From Antedon mediterranea (taxonomy: Eukaryota > Echinodermata > Crinoidea > Comatulida > Antedonidae): 64,000 nt of DNA. The DNA is taken from positions 1,679,001 to 1,743,000 of the forward strand of contig NC_092675.1 in assembly GCF_964355755.1 (NCBI RefSeq), in the 5' to 3' direction. A program made the position numbers and the translations under genes. Positions 1-14,400 of the stretch are shown in pieces. The notes under the pieces are model-generated. The model did no database searches. It had not been told where the DNA came from and saw nothing but the letters and a program-made list of their open reading frames with translations. Within the stretch, counting starts at the first letter, position 1; each line of letters begins with the position of its first letter.

Positions 1-166
1 AAAGCTCTGTCTACACTATCAAACTAGTTTTAAATAAATGTGTGATGTCCACAAATATGGTTGTGATTTGATCAAATATGGTGATGATATGACATCATCA
101 TGTCCATATATGAACACGTCATCACATTTTTTTGTCACATAATGTTTGGTAGTGATAGGGCTTTAG
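1..166. mobile_element. MITE family A copy 1
   Basis: Begins AAGCTCTGTCTACACTATCA and ends ...TTTGGTAGTGATAGGGCTTT; the interior is also near-palindromic (ACAAATATGG...CCATATATG). Reference description for family A. Confidence 0.85.
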
Positions 167-3100
167 AAACATTACAATATGCTTTTTGAAAAATAATCTA
201 CAATACAGTAGCATTGTTAAAATTAATAGAGGTTTATAAGTAATTGTATAACTGTAATATGATCTGTGAAACTGAAAAAAAGTTGTCCAACTTATGATTA
301 TTTTTTTTACATGATTCCGTCCATTAGACCACTTGAATTTAAAATAACTCTTTCACACTAAATATCACTAGTTTTTAAGAAAGGAAATTGCTTATTTAGA
401 ATAAAGTATTATTAAATTTATAAACTATAATACTGTTAGTCACTAAATCATTTTAACTGAATATCTCTGATTGTTAGTATTCAGAAAATTGTGTATCTAA
501 AGAAGCGACGTGATTAAATTTTATTCCTAATTGTAACCCCATCTTGGGAAAATGCCAACCACTTAGAAAACTTAGCTATTTTCTGAAACCAGATATTAAT
601 AGTGTTAATAGCAGTGCGAACATATTACCACCATTGTTGTTGTACATGTATTACTATCCAATATATTGATTATGTTTATGTAGATGTAAGCTTCGGTTAC
701 GCTATTTTTTTTCTTTTCTTTTTAAATCAGCTCATGCCTATCGTTGTCCACAATGATAGGTTGAATTACAATTTGCATTAAATAAAATGATCTTAGGGGT
801 CTAATAGTCTAAACTAGATCACCTTTTGTTTTGTTTATAAAGAATTATTGTTGTTGTTGTTGTAATTGGTAATTGTTTTGGGAACAAATAATATCATTGC
901 TTTGATCTAAATCATTTAAAAAAAATTTAGTTTGATAGTGAAGAGGTAACATTGTCATTATTAAGAAGATATTTTCTGTATTTATGCTATCTTTTTTTGT
1001 GAAATATATTTATAGATCTACGACTAATAATTTATTTAGTAGCAATCAAATAACGAATAGGAAAATAAATAACTTTATTCTGTAAATCAACAAAAGTCTT
1101 ATGCAGTGTCTGTTTATTGTGTTTGTACAATGTTTTTATTCGTCGTGAGGTAATTCTGTTTTTATTCTTCTAGCAACTATAATATCCAGCTTTTTGTTCC
1201 ACTCCACGTGTGAGGTATAATTCATACCACATATAAATAGCATCTCTCTAGTTTCGATTAACTTGGTTGTTGAAAGACCAGACATAAAAACATGTCTAAT
1301 CTATATTCAGTGGTTATAATCAGACGTTATGATATAACATTATTACATTTAAAGTACTTGCATTTCTCTTTGTGTGAATTATGGCACAGAAATACAACAT
1401 GACAATAAAAGGAACTTCAATTATTATACTTTTAAGATATCATTTTGTTACTAATTAAGTTCTGTAACAATGAAGATTTAAGTTGTCATGTTTAGTATAA
1501 AAATTAGTTTAATATCGTACGTGGAATAAGTTTTTTTTCCTCACTAGCTGTTATGTTAAAATTTATATGGGTTTTTTCCCCGTCAATTCTTCCCTGGCCA
1601 TCAATACAAACATGATAGGTGTTAAATAATTGTTCATTGTTTGGCCTTTGGATATATATTGGAAAAAAAAATAAAATCTTATTTTTTAGATAATAAAATA
1701 TTAAATTCAAGAATATAAACATTAAATAATTCTATTTTATGAAAGATGCTGGATGTTGAAGTTACTCAAGCGTGAGATTACAACCCAGAGTACAATGAGT
1801 ATTTTCCCGCAATTGATTTTCAGAAACAACTACTTTATTTATTTTTCGCAGTCGTTGTAAAAGAGTACAAAATAAAAGGTTGCCATTTTGACTGGCAGCT
1901 ATTAACCTTGCCCCCTTGTTGTTATTGATAATGATTTGTTTGTTTGAATATTCACCCGAGGCGTCAAACCTAGAGGCATTGGCCGTGGGAACTATAGGAG
2001 AAAATTATCAGTAGTCATTGTGTGTAGGTTAAACAGTTGTGAATGATATGAGCTGTAAAAAGTACAATGCTTGATTTCTGGATATTGAAAAGACTTGTTT
2101 TGTTGGCTTTTTATGACATGTATTGTAAAGTTTAATCCATAAAAAAGGATGTAATTATGTGAGATTATCGCCCAATCCTTTTCCCTAGGAAGTAGGAAGA
2201 TATACGCTGAATTATAGTAATTGATATTATTTAGCTTCTGTTGGTGTAATTGAGATTGTAAAAACTGATGAAAACAAAAAACACAACAACATCCGTTCAC
2301 AAAGTTAGTATCATTATCAACTTAATTTATCTGTGTGATATTTTGTATAATTCATCAAATTCAAATGTTACAATAACAATTATTTCATTGTTGTGATAAT
2401 AATAGGGGACTGCAGAAATTTGATATATAAAAATATGAATTAAATTTTCAGCATACCTAGATACCAACATTTAATTTCAATTTCTATATATCTATTGCCA
2501 TGGCATTGATTATTTCAATCATTCGATGTAATAATATTATAATGGGAAAATTTTGGTTGGTTTTGGGTTGTGGTGCTGGGATGGATATGGGGAATATATT
2601 GTGGCAGATGCATTCCATCACTGTGTTGTTAATTCATAATGTATGGTGAGATTTTAAATATTTGTTCTATATTGATCTTTTGTGTTAGTATTTGACAACA
2701 TGCTTTAGTTTTGAATTAAGTACCATTCCAAGGTCATAATATAATGACATAATGTCAAGACTTATGTTGTTGCATAATCAGATTTGAAGATGCAATAAGG
2801 ACATATGACATGAATAAATACAAATTGCCATTAGCAAGGTTTTCCCCCTTTATTCAATTAATATTTGCATATGCTGGAAAACTTGGAATTATTGTACGCA
2901 ACACTAACATGTGTCTAACATTCCAAACGCAAGTATATAATGTTAAAAATTTAAATTAAAGCATTATTTTTCAAACTTTTTAAGAATGAACAGACAGAAA
3001 AAGTTATGATACAGTACAGTATTTATATTTAATCAGTATAATAGTTAATTTATTTTATTTCAAGAGATAAAGAGATATTTTGCCCAACTCTGATTTAAGT

Positions 3101-4250
3101 TGTAGTGAATTGTCAATTGAAAATGCATTTATTTCATTTCATTTATTTTGTCTCACAATACAAACCATGTACAAAGAACAAACAACACACAACCAGGCAG
3201 AGACACGAGTCCTAAAAAGCGAATTAATCACTATCTAGTAGGTCTCCCATTACGCTAATTGAATAAAAAAAAACCACTCTTTGGGCCCTCCAATATTGGA
3301 TGGGGACTGCTCATGCTCTGGATCCCCTTAAGCTCTGGTGCGCCTCTTAAGCTTTGGGCCCCTAGCTTTAGCCAGTGAACACTCATAACCGTTCCGCCAA
3401 TGTGTTGGTATCATATCCACCATCTATCAATAATACCAGTCTGTGAACCTGTGCAGATTTCAGTAGATGAGTAGCGGATCATCGCTAGGTGTCATTGTTG
3501 TTTGCATTATGGTTAATAAGATTAAAAATTGTCACCTGCTATGTTATTGATATACACTCCACCCATATAATGCATGGCCTTGTTCATTGCAGGTATTAAA
3601 GTATGGTCATGGCATTTAGAATATTTTTATCATTTCCTTTTTAGGGAATTCAAAGTGAAAAAAATAGAGATAATACCTATTTATCATCTTTTGCTGTGAG
3701 AAAAAGGAAGGTTCGGTTCTATAGGCTCCTCTATAAATAATTTGAACAGGTGACACAAGAGAAAGTTTAAGTTTTTATTTTCCCACTCATTAAATTATGC
3801 ATACGGTATCTGTCAGCATCCATTATAATATCAAATGAATTATATTAGTTATGTATTTATTTAAAATTATATATAGTATTGACAACTAGAGTTATGCTGG
3901 TCACTACATAGCCTTGGAAAATTAGCTATCACAAAAGCACGGCTGATAATTATTGAATTCAGTTGGTACAAGTGTTATTGATGTTGATGGCCATATGAAC
4001 ATTAAATATGAATTTACCAATATATATACTGTTTATAACCTTGGTTTACCAGATATCCAAACAAATATGGCCGAATTTTGAATAAACTCTGTAGGCTATG
4101 TACGTTTCACAATTTTGCAGAAAATAATTCTTGTTTCGACATGTTTTCTTGATGTATGAAGCATACAACACACAACACAAGAAAGTCGAAACTACTGTGA
4201 ACTGTCTTTTATTATCACATATCAAACTTATTAGTGGACTTTCTGGTTTA
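167..4250. other. Upstream AT-rich intergenic DNA, no gene seen
   Basis: No exon with convincing coding content and splice sites on either strand. It holds low-complexity AT runs and an unclassified GC-richer patch around 3190-3420 that looks like an old repeat. The 5' UTR exon of PCDH15 may lie here but cannot be identified. Confidence 0.5.
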
Positions 4251-4252
4251 TA

Positions 4253-4478
4253 TATGGCGTAATATGAACTAGTGAGAGACATAGGTTCAAGCCCTCCTGT
4301 GTGTATATCCTTAGGCAAGAATTTTTTTACTCCTATTGCTTCGTCCTTTTGTTGGGACGTAAAGCTGTTGGTACAGTGTACATACAGTGGATCAGTGTGC
4401 TGATGGGTAGTAGGGTTGCACTGCTGGCTGTTATGGATCTGTAAAGGACCTAATCCGAATTTCCTCAGTTTCCAGTTA
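4253..4478 (+). mobile_element. tRNA-type SINE, copy lacking the 5S part
   Basis: A-box-like TGGCGTAATATG, B-box-like GGTTCAAGCCC, then the shared body TTAGGCAAGA...TGCACTGCTGGCTG...CCTAATCCGAATTTCCTCA, also present at 21441-21670 and partly at 52150-52285. Confidence 0.65.
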
Positions 4479-5449
4479 TAAGCTTAAGGATGATGATTAC
4501 ATATATTTTACATACATATGAGACTGACTGTTATCGATTCAAAATCTAACTGTATACTAAGCAGGTAGAAAGTCATAGTGTTACATACACAATACAATGT
4601 GTCACACTGAATGGATTGTACTTGTCACACTGAATAGATTGCCTCACACCAGTTGTTATGCTTTGTTCAAAATGACAGTAAGGTGTTGTTGTTGTGTCAA
4701 CTAGCGGGGAGATCTGTCGATATTGGCTTTGACCATGCCGGGAATTTAAATAAAATATAATAAATTGGAGTTGATAAACAACAGTGGGTATTGTCAAGAT
4801 GATGAAATCTTTTCCAGGTTAATATATGCAGTAGTGTATAAGAAACTTAAAATTAAAAAGGTACAAATAAAATGACAATTTTGGCACATATCAAACTCCC
4901 GACTGGGTACCATTTTATACTGAATCTCTCTAATTACGCATATTTGAAAGAGTAGAGTGGGGTGAGAGAATACCCTGGTATTCTGGCTCATCTCGGCCCC
5001 GGTCATTGTAGCCAGACAAAGGATGTGAGCTAAAAGACATAAAAACAACTCTTTAAAGTGAAGACATCTCTACGCAATTTAGTCCACGCTTCAAGTCACA
5101 TGTTATCCAACATATTAGATGTATAAAAAGTGTTACATTTTTCTGTGGCTGCCATGGGCTAATCATAATCTTCCCACCTGAACATCAATGTTTATAATAC
5201 ATATGTAGTATTTCCATTAATATTGTTTTTTGTTTTCCTTATTGCCATAGTAGTTAGTTGTTGTAAATACTGTTTGCATGACTATATTAACCCATTTGTA
5301 ATTCAATTTTTGTTAATTTGTTAAGAGCTGTCCATAAAAGTGAAAGTATAATCTATTTCTAATTTTTAAGTCTAATTTTTTTGTTAGCTGAAAGTAAAAT
5401 TATTACCTGTTATTTCTAATGCTATTGCTTTTCTTTCCCCTTTCTCCCC

Positions 5450-5489
5450 ATGCTTTTGTTGCTGATGTTTGTACAAGTAGAACAAGCAG
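5450..5489 (+). CDS. PCDH15: PCDH15 exon 1: signal peptide (tentative)
   Basis: ATG followed by MLLLLMFVQVEQA, then donor CAG|GTATAG, ending in phase 1. Phase 1 is what the next exon requires, giving ...EQA-DDLTREC, which places the EC1 cysteine as in vertebrate PCDH15. An in-frame stop lies 11 codons upstream and there is no other in-frame Met between, which supports this start. The hydrophobic core is short (about 7 residues), so this call rests mainly on phase and position. Confidence 0.45.
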
Positions 5490-8400
5490 GTATAGATAGT
5501 TCGGTATAGAGTTAATTGCATGTATTCTAGGCTAAGTATGTATTCAGACTGAGATATATGACAACCTCTTATGCCATGTGCTAGTTACTTGTGGAGTGTT
5601 CACACTTTTATGAACCACTTCACGTAGAATAACTATGTACGTGTGACCAATACAAACACGTATATATCAGTACAATTCTGATTCTGTTTTTTGTCAGTTC
5701 ACGCTTTAATTCAATTAACATTACATTATTATCTCTGTGAGTCTGAACACGTCATTAGTCTATAACGTCAGAATAGAAAAATATTGCTGTCAACAGTACA
5801 AATTAAAAACATGAATAAAAATAAATTACATCAAAAATCATGCTTGAAGATAAAAAGTATGTTGTAGAATTACATATTAGTAGTAAATGCCAACAATTAT
5901 ATCATCATTTAGAATGTCTTGTATGTTGCAGCAATATATTTCCATACTTTATATGTATTTTACTAACACTGAATTATGTTATAAATTCATATTGAAGAAG
6001 CAGACATATTGATTAATGATTAAAACACAATAAAGTATTATATTGAAATTTAATCTTGTTTTTTTTTCCAAGAGAAAGTAGGTGGGTAATATTTTGCAAA
6101 ATGGCCGATGTGATTTCATAATTATATTACAGCCATATGTCTGTTTACTTCAATATTCAATATTTTTATTTGCTAATATTTGCATGTATGTGTGTATTGT
6201 ATTAACCAATATTTCAATGTAAAATACTCTACGTAGGTGGATTGTGTCAATAATTGTAAAAGAATGAGACTAAATAATGGCACACTATAATGCGTATTTC
6301 TATCATCATTATAGGGAGCTTTCGATTTTTCTAGGACCTGGTCGTTTATGATGTTTAATTTTGTGAAACCAATTTGGTCCAATTTTACATTCTGTTATCA
6401 TATGTGCACATTTGAACCTTTTAAGGTTTATGGTCCTCGTGAAAAAAAATAGCAATTTTAGTCTTCGCAAATCGAAAGCTTTCTAATAATAAAGAGGTTT
6501 TATTTGTAAAGTTAACTTATCTTTTATGTATCATTTATAATTTGTCTTGAAATACTACTTTATTCTGGGAAATGTGTTGAAACTAACAAAAAATAATTAT
6601 TATTATTATAAATAACTATAATTAAAAAGATCTTTTATTGAAATAAATATTTCTTATATTTTATGTATTTTGTCTTATAATTTCTTATAATTAAATTCAA
6701 TTTAATAACTTGTGTTTTGTTCAAACTCTTGCTTAATCTTTTTAACATAATTTATAACTTTTTAACAAATATTTTTAAGCTTTTTTTTAAATCAAAATAA
6801 ATGATATTTTTACTAATTGTAGCTTGTTTGTTTTATTACTTACAAATTATTTTAAAATATATTCATATATAAACTATATATATTTGTATCTATATTAACT
6901 CTGTCATTATCATTCTATTTTTCCATTAATTACCTTACCTATTGCTTATTATGTGGGAACTAATGTTTAAACTATGTTGAGATTTATTTTGTAACATTTT
7001 TATCTTTTTTTTTCTTTCATTTCATCCACTAAAACACAGATGATTTAACCAGAGGTAAGATTTTTCTTATTATACTACAGTATTAAAAGCACATAAAGAA
7101 AAACAAGAAATATTTCTTAAAAAAAAAAAATGCTGCTTGACTCGACAACAGACAGACTATACCTATACCTGTCAGTGTTTGTCAGTTGCATAAATCTCAT
7201 AGACTCTCCTTTCACAGAAGTGGTCGTCGGTCATCACAAATTGAAAGAACAACATCTAATAATGTGAACAAACATTTATATCAACATAAAGTCTGGTGAT
7301 TAAAACAAATATTTCTTTCTTATAGAATGTTCTATATCAGGGACCACAAGTTTCTCTATCCAAGAAGATCACGCATTAAGTAAGTATGCAATGTTTGAAA
7401 AGCATGGTTACAACTGTATCTATAAACATCTCCTTTTGGATAACCCTATTAGCATTGTTCTTTTCAGAGAGATTTTGGGGTAGTACTGCTAGGGATAATG
7501 ATGCAATAAAGCAAAACCATTGACAATGTGACTAAAACATTTGCCGAAAACTGTTTGTTTTAGCTACAAACAAATTACGCCCTCTCTGTAGACCGCTTGG
7601 GGAATGCCCTAATAACAAAATTTTCGCAATAATAATTGTATATAAAATTATGTTTTTTTAGTAATTTATTTTTATATATTAAATCAACATTGGCAATATC
7701 AATAAATTATGTTATTAAATGGTAGTTCTAACAGCTAAAACTAAATACCATAAAAAATGTATCAATTGCATAGCAACGTTTGTTACCGTCAGGGGTCTGG
7801 TTTGGGAATATCATCACCATATTTTTGGCACATCACATTTTTTGGTCAAACTAGTTTAATAGTATAGACAGAGCTTAAGTAACTGTTGTAAATATTGTAG
7901 TATTATTTGTTTATTAATCATTTATTTTTACAAAACAGATGAACCTATTGGAACACTGAACTACTTTGGGTCAGTAAGGGAACCAAATGCAACAATTGTT
8001 TTATCTGTCACTCAAATAGCTGGAACAAACCTGATATTCAATGGCACAGACTTATTCCTTGAGTCTCTGTTAACGGTAAATCAGTTTTTACTATACTGAT
8101 GTGTAGTTTTAAATATTTTATATATTTGATAATAAATGCTGTGCAAGCAGCGCATTCATGTAAACATTAATTACTACGAGATTATTAAGAGATACTATAT
8201 TTATGGATGGTAAATATAACAAACACTTTTGTGTTATTATTATTCTTTTAGGATAGTACTACAATAGTAGCTAAAGTTTCCTGTACATTAGCCCAAAACT
8301 ATCCAGTAAGTATAATTAAAGTACAAATAATTGAACAATTTATTTTCATAATTAATTAATGAATTAACAAACGATTGTAGTGCAAGAGAAAAATGAATTG

Positions 8401-11400
8401 CAAAATGCAACTTTTGTACTGTCTTATCAACTTTGCGTCAGGTACGGATCTCACAAAACAAATGTTCTCTACCTGTCAAAAGTTTATTGAATGTACAATA
8501 TAACTACTGTACTGTATTTTGTTACTTAAGTTATTTTCAATTTAATACAGAGTGCAGTTGAACGTTATATTACTGTGTCAGTTTCTGATGTGAATGGCAA
8601 TGCACCAGTGTTTGTAAATGAGCCGTATATTGCGTCAGTGTCAGAGGTAAGACTATATATATTTCATTCAATATTTCATTCTTCTGTTATCAATTTTACC
8701 CTGTGAAAAAGACAACATGACTACTTATACACCCTGCTTTCTCCTGGGTATCATGACGATTATCCAGGCTTACGTTATTTCCTGGGTAGGCCTAAGTCAA
8801 TATATCAGTATATAATTTTTATTTCCATTCCCAAAAAGAGAAAATTATTTTTGTTCGACTTTGCTCAGCAAAATACAATAATGACATGTACCAAATATAA
8901 AAAAAGTTAACATTCACATTATAATTGATTGTTCCTAATCACTATACCAATGAAACCTGCTTATCCAGGTAAATAACGAAGCCTGAACAAGCCCATAAAT
9001 GCTAATAGATCTGTAGCTGTAAAATTAATAAATTAAATAATACTTTTATGCTTTTGTTAGTCAACACTGTGTATCATAACATATCTGTTGTTTAGTATGT
9101 TTATTGGCCTACATAATTAATAAGTATATTACTTATTATTATTATTAGTGAAATAATTGGATAAACAAATATTTTGTGTTTTAGTTGACGCCAATTGCGT
9201 CGATAGTGTTCGAAGGAGAAGCAGTTGATGAGGATAGTGGAACTAATGGCCAATTGCAATACAGCGTCGTACCAAACCCTGATGATCCGGTAAGTAAAAC
9301 AATTTGGTAGACCCTGGTGTCTATATATATATATATTGTTCCTCATTCCTCTTAATAGAGATGTCCCCTGAATAGGAGTGTCCCAAAGGAGGAGTTCTAC
9401 TGTATAAAAATATAGAAATATATTATTTTCTAATGCCATTGTTACACTTATCAAACTAGTTTGACAAAAAAGTATGATGTGCCAAAATATGGCAAGATAC
9501 CCAAATACCATCAACATGTTCATATATGAGCACATCACATTTTTTGTCACATAAAGTTTGATAATGTAGACAGAGCTTATAAAAGAAAAATCAAATAATA
9601 TTAGATGGAAAAGCGTTCTCTTATATCTGCTATTTTCTTTTGGTTTTATAGGATGCCGATACGTATTTTGGAGTGACTACCGTATCAGTGTGTAACATTT
9701 CCTTAAATAAGGCTTTAGATTACGAGGCAAAAAAAGTCTGGAAGGTGAAACTTCAAGCAACGGTTAGTCTTTATACATTTCCCTTCTCAACACATTTGTT
9801 ACTAATTTATTTATTTATTTATTCCTTACATAATCCCTTACAACTCTAGAAAAACATAAAATACAAGCAAAAATAAAATTAAGATCACAGAAAAAAAAAT
9901 TACTTATGGTGCTTTGCCCATAAAGGTGAATGTGGTTGGCTTTTAAAAGTAAGCCGAGTATGAGATGAATCTATAAAAACTGTTTCCTTAGCAAACATGA
10001 TGTGTATTTAGACTCAATGCGACACCTACAGTAAATGCAGTTTTCCACTAGGAAAATAAAATTTGGAGGGAATCTCATGTCAAAAAATAAATAACATGCT
10101 ACCCTTTTACTATTTTTCACAACCATAGCGAATGGCTGTGGTTTTTGCGTTAGCTGTTTGATTTGCATGAGTGCTCATTAAATCGCTAAAAAAAAAATAA
10201 AGAAAATAAAACTTCATTGCAGAAACAGACCTGGAAGATATGCGCATAAGCTGACTGATTTGTTCAAATAAGTTCACCTAAATTGAAAAAGATGCTGTTA
10301 CATGTTTACCACGATATTAAAATCAAACAATCGTCCATACACTATAAAAATCCAAAAATAATTATACTTACTACTTTGTATACACAAATAATAAAAGTAC
10401 AATTGAACATATTTACTTGTTTTTTGTTTTCTACAGGATAGAGCCGTGCAGAGTAGAAGTACTACCACAATAGTAACAATCAATGTATTAGACGGGGACG
10501 ACGTTCCTCCTTATTTCTTATGTTACAAGGATGATGATCGCTGTGTCACTGTTTGGTATTATACATCAATTTTTGAAGAAACAGTGAGTTTTTGTTGTTG
10601 TTGCTTAAAACTGGAAATGGATTGATGATTGCACTATCAAACTAGTTTGAAAAAAAAAGTGTGATATGCCCAAAAAGGTCCATATAGGGGCACATCACAT
10701 TTTTTGTCACATATAGTTTGATAGTGTAGACAGAGGTTAAGAGAATTTGTATCACCTGATATTAGGCTACACTGGGTAAACAATCTCATTTCCCTGTGAG
10801 TATTAAATAATTTAGTGCAGAGAGGTATGGCTTAAGCATGGACCTATTTAAGAGTCACAGTTGTAACTGATGTATAGAGAAGTATGGTTTAAGCATGGAC
10901 CTATTTAAGAGTCACAGTTGTAACTGATGTATAGAGAAGTATGGTTTAAGCATGGACCTATTTAAGAGTCACAGTTGCAACTAATGTATCATCATAATTA
11001 TTATTACTTGAACATTTAATGAATTTAGGTTTTAGAAATCTTTTTAAACAATACTTCTTTCTGTGCTAGATGTATAATCAAGCATTGGATATCCTACCAG
11101 GTCCAATAAGAGCAGCAGATGGTGACCTCGAGGTCACTGATCCAGGTCCTATCATTTATTCTATTTTGTCAGGTGAGTCCTAAATATTTTATCATTATTT
11201 TGCCTTTGATATATTATTCCACACTCTTGGGTATAAACCTACACCCAAGTTATGCATAATTTTAGGCATACATACATGATTAATTGATTCAATCAATTTA
11301 TTTGTAGTATTAATTATTAATAATTTTGTTAATACAACTTTAAATAATTATAATATTATAATGTATTTAAAGACATGCGCTGCTATCAATCCGTTTCAAT

Positions 11401-14400
11401 AGAACAACACATTTAAAAAAAATTAATATGTATCTGAGTATTACCTCACCCTCTCGTTTCAAATATGACATGAATATAACTGAATTTGGATAATGTCAAA
11501 TATAAATACTTGATATTATCTGCCTCATTTACCTCCCAGAGAGAAATGTTGACAATGTCTATTTTGTTACAAACTGAAGGCCATTGAACAACATTCAATT
11601 ACCTTCATACTTGAAAACATATGACAAACGATTCCCACCTGCTGCTTTAAAAAAATTATAGATAATGATAATTAGAAATAGTTAATAACAAACATCGTTA
11701 GTATGTAAAGTACTGTACATACATACATACATTATAATGATATATCTAACAAGTAATAGGTTGACATTCTCAGTTGTACAACTAGGGACGAGTCCTTATT
11801 GTTTGGGCATGATATCACCAACTAGGGATTCTTGATGGTTTGGGCCATTACATCACCAACTAGAGGGTCCTAATTTTTTGGGCATGGTATCACCAACTAG
11901 GGATTCTTGATGGTTTGGGCCATTACATCACCAACTAGAGGGTCCTAATTGTTTGGGCATGGTATCACCAACTAGGGATTCTTGATGGTTTGGGCCATTA
12001 CATCACCAACTAGAGGGTCCTAATTGTTTGGGCATGGTATCACCAACTAGGGATTCTTGATGGTTTGGGCCATTACATCACCAACTAGAGGGTCCTAATT
12101 GTTTGGGCATGATATCACAATCTAGGGAGTCCTGATTATTTAAAACCATTACATCACCAACTAGAATGTCCGGATTGTTTGAAAATCATACACTATCTTC
12201 ATTTGATTTGTCTTTAATAGGTAATCCACCAGGGTATGAAAATTACATATCAATTAATTCAAGTACTGGTAATGTAAGCCTATTACAACCTGTCAGCTAT
12301 GAAACATATCAATATTTTGGACTCAAATTGCAGGTACGTATATCGAGGGAATCATAATGCACCAATGTAACAAGCCAAAACATTAACAGTAACTTATATA
12401 AAGTTTTTGGGTTGGGTGTTAGAAAAAAAAATTATAAAACGATTATGTAGCTTCAACTTTTCCCCAATCAACTGCCTAAACAAACATTTGTTTAAGGTAT
12501 AAAAGGTCCTCTACACCTTCCTTACATACTAAAATCCAACTGTTTTTAGTCAACGTAAATGTTTATAATTTTAAACGAGTTATTGTATTATGTGGCTAAA
12601 TTTGAAATTCATTTAGAACCTATAGGCTACTGTTTAATCCTTCAGTCTTATTATATTAATTTTAATGTTTCTGTGATATAGGCTGCACAAGGTGACTTTT
12701 CCACCATTGCTTTATTGAATGTAAGCGTGGTAGATATGAATGAGTTTGCTCCGACACTGCTCCATACCTCATTGGTTGGTTACATCGATGAGAATTCAGT
12801 GGATGGCACGGTAGTAGTCAGCAATGAACAAGGTACAGCTGAACTTGAAATCTATGCAGAGGATAAAGATGTTCCTGAGGTAATTGCACACATTGCATGA
12901 TCTATTCATTTTGATAGGCTTTATGATTTTATTATGCCTTTATTTATAGATCGTTGTGATGAGTGGCTGAGCAGGTAAGACAGGGGTGCTTCAAACCACA
13001 GCCATCAATATACCAGGCATTCCCAGTGGCGGATCCAGGAGTTTGAAATAGTGGGGGCCCACATGAAAGGAAGGGCTGGGCTTAATTGGATGTCATATCT
13101 TTTGCATTAAAATTTGTGGGCCGCCTCTGATTCCTTAACCATTGTCCACTATGGTATATCTTTTATATCAGAGGCACAGTGAGATGTCCAATAATTATAC
13201 AGTAAATAAAAATATAAGAACAAATTAGATAATATTTATCTTTTTTTATTCACAGAATGAAGTAGCTGGTCTTGTGTATGTTACAAATGACACAAGTGGT
13301 GTTTTTGAAATTTTCCCATCACTAGATACACTGTCTGCTAAGATCGTTGTACAAGGCCCTATTGACAGAGAATTGCAACATATTTACCTATTTTCTGTAA
13401 GTAAATTATGTGTGGACAAACAATCACAATGCATTTTAAAATTATAGCCCAGGGGGTAGATCCAGCGGGGAAGATCCAGGGGTAGTGCTATGACCACACT
13501 GTCCCCCTCTTTTGACAAATAACATGAAACTATGGACTATTTTTTATATCTATTTTTGACAAACTGAATTCGCTCCTGTAGCCCAGTTACAAAGACCTCC
13601 ACAAATTTAACAAATGAAGTTTCTTGATGTACCATCATATCATTTACAAGAAAAACATATTTGAAATAATATGTGAAGAGGATATTCTAGCTTAAGGAGA
13701 GAGGGAGTTTAAACAGCGCATAGAGACTATTTGTATTTTGCGCTACACAAATTAAAAATCATTCATAAATTGTCTTTATTGTGGTACAGGAAAATACTAA
13801 AAAGTTATCAAAAGAAATATAGATATACCGTATATCCTCTAGTATAATCAAACCACCCTAGAACACAACATTGGGCTGACTTTGTGTGGGTGGGCCTATA
13901 CCTGGGGAAACCCTCGTTCAGAAACAAAGCAAATCATTGGCAAGCATTTTTTGTAAAACCTCATCTGAACTGGCTAGAGAGAGGCCAGCTACCTCCAGAC
14001 CAAAAGTCAATACTGTGACTATACCCAGGTGATATGCCTGTTTGTGAAATAAGACATAAGGTGGGGGTGGGATTAAACTTGAAGAAGGATTATACCCGAG
14101 AATATACGGTAATTCATTTTAATGAAGTATTTAAAGACATTTTCTTTAATAACCTTTCCACCTGCAATATGATATTGGATCTTTCAAACACAAAGGCGAT
14201 TCAATTGTCTAATTTACAGTGTATAAATAGATTCTTATATAATTTTGTAAACAGGTATTACTGTAGTTTGTGCACTCTGTAAAGCTCAAACCACTTATTG
14301 TTCTTTTGTAATTAATTGTCATTAATATTTTCTCATTTATTGCACAGTTATATGTAATGGAGAACAACACTGTTGATTTGAATAGCAGCGATGCTATTTT

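Noticed and set aside
5410-5488. Alternative start MLLLFFPLSPHAFVA in the same first exon
   Set aside because: It would leave the donor in phase 2, which does not join to the phase-1 exon at 7040 or 7326.
12166-12220. Upstream extension of the open frame before PCDH15 exon 11
   Set aside because: This is minisatellite and intron sequence; the acceptor at 12220 gives the correct phase and homology.
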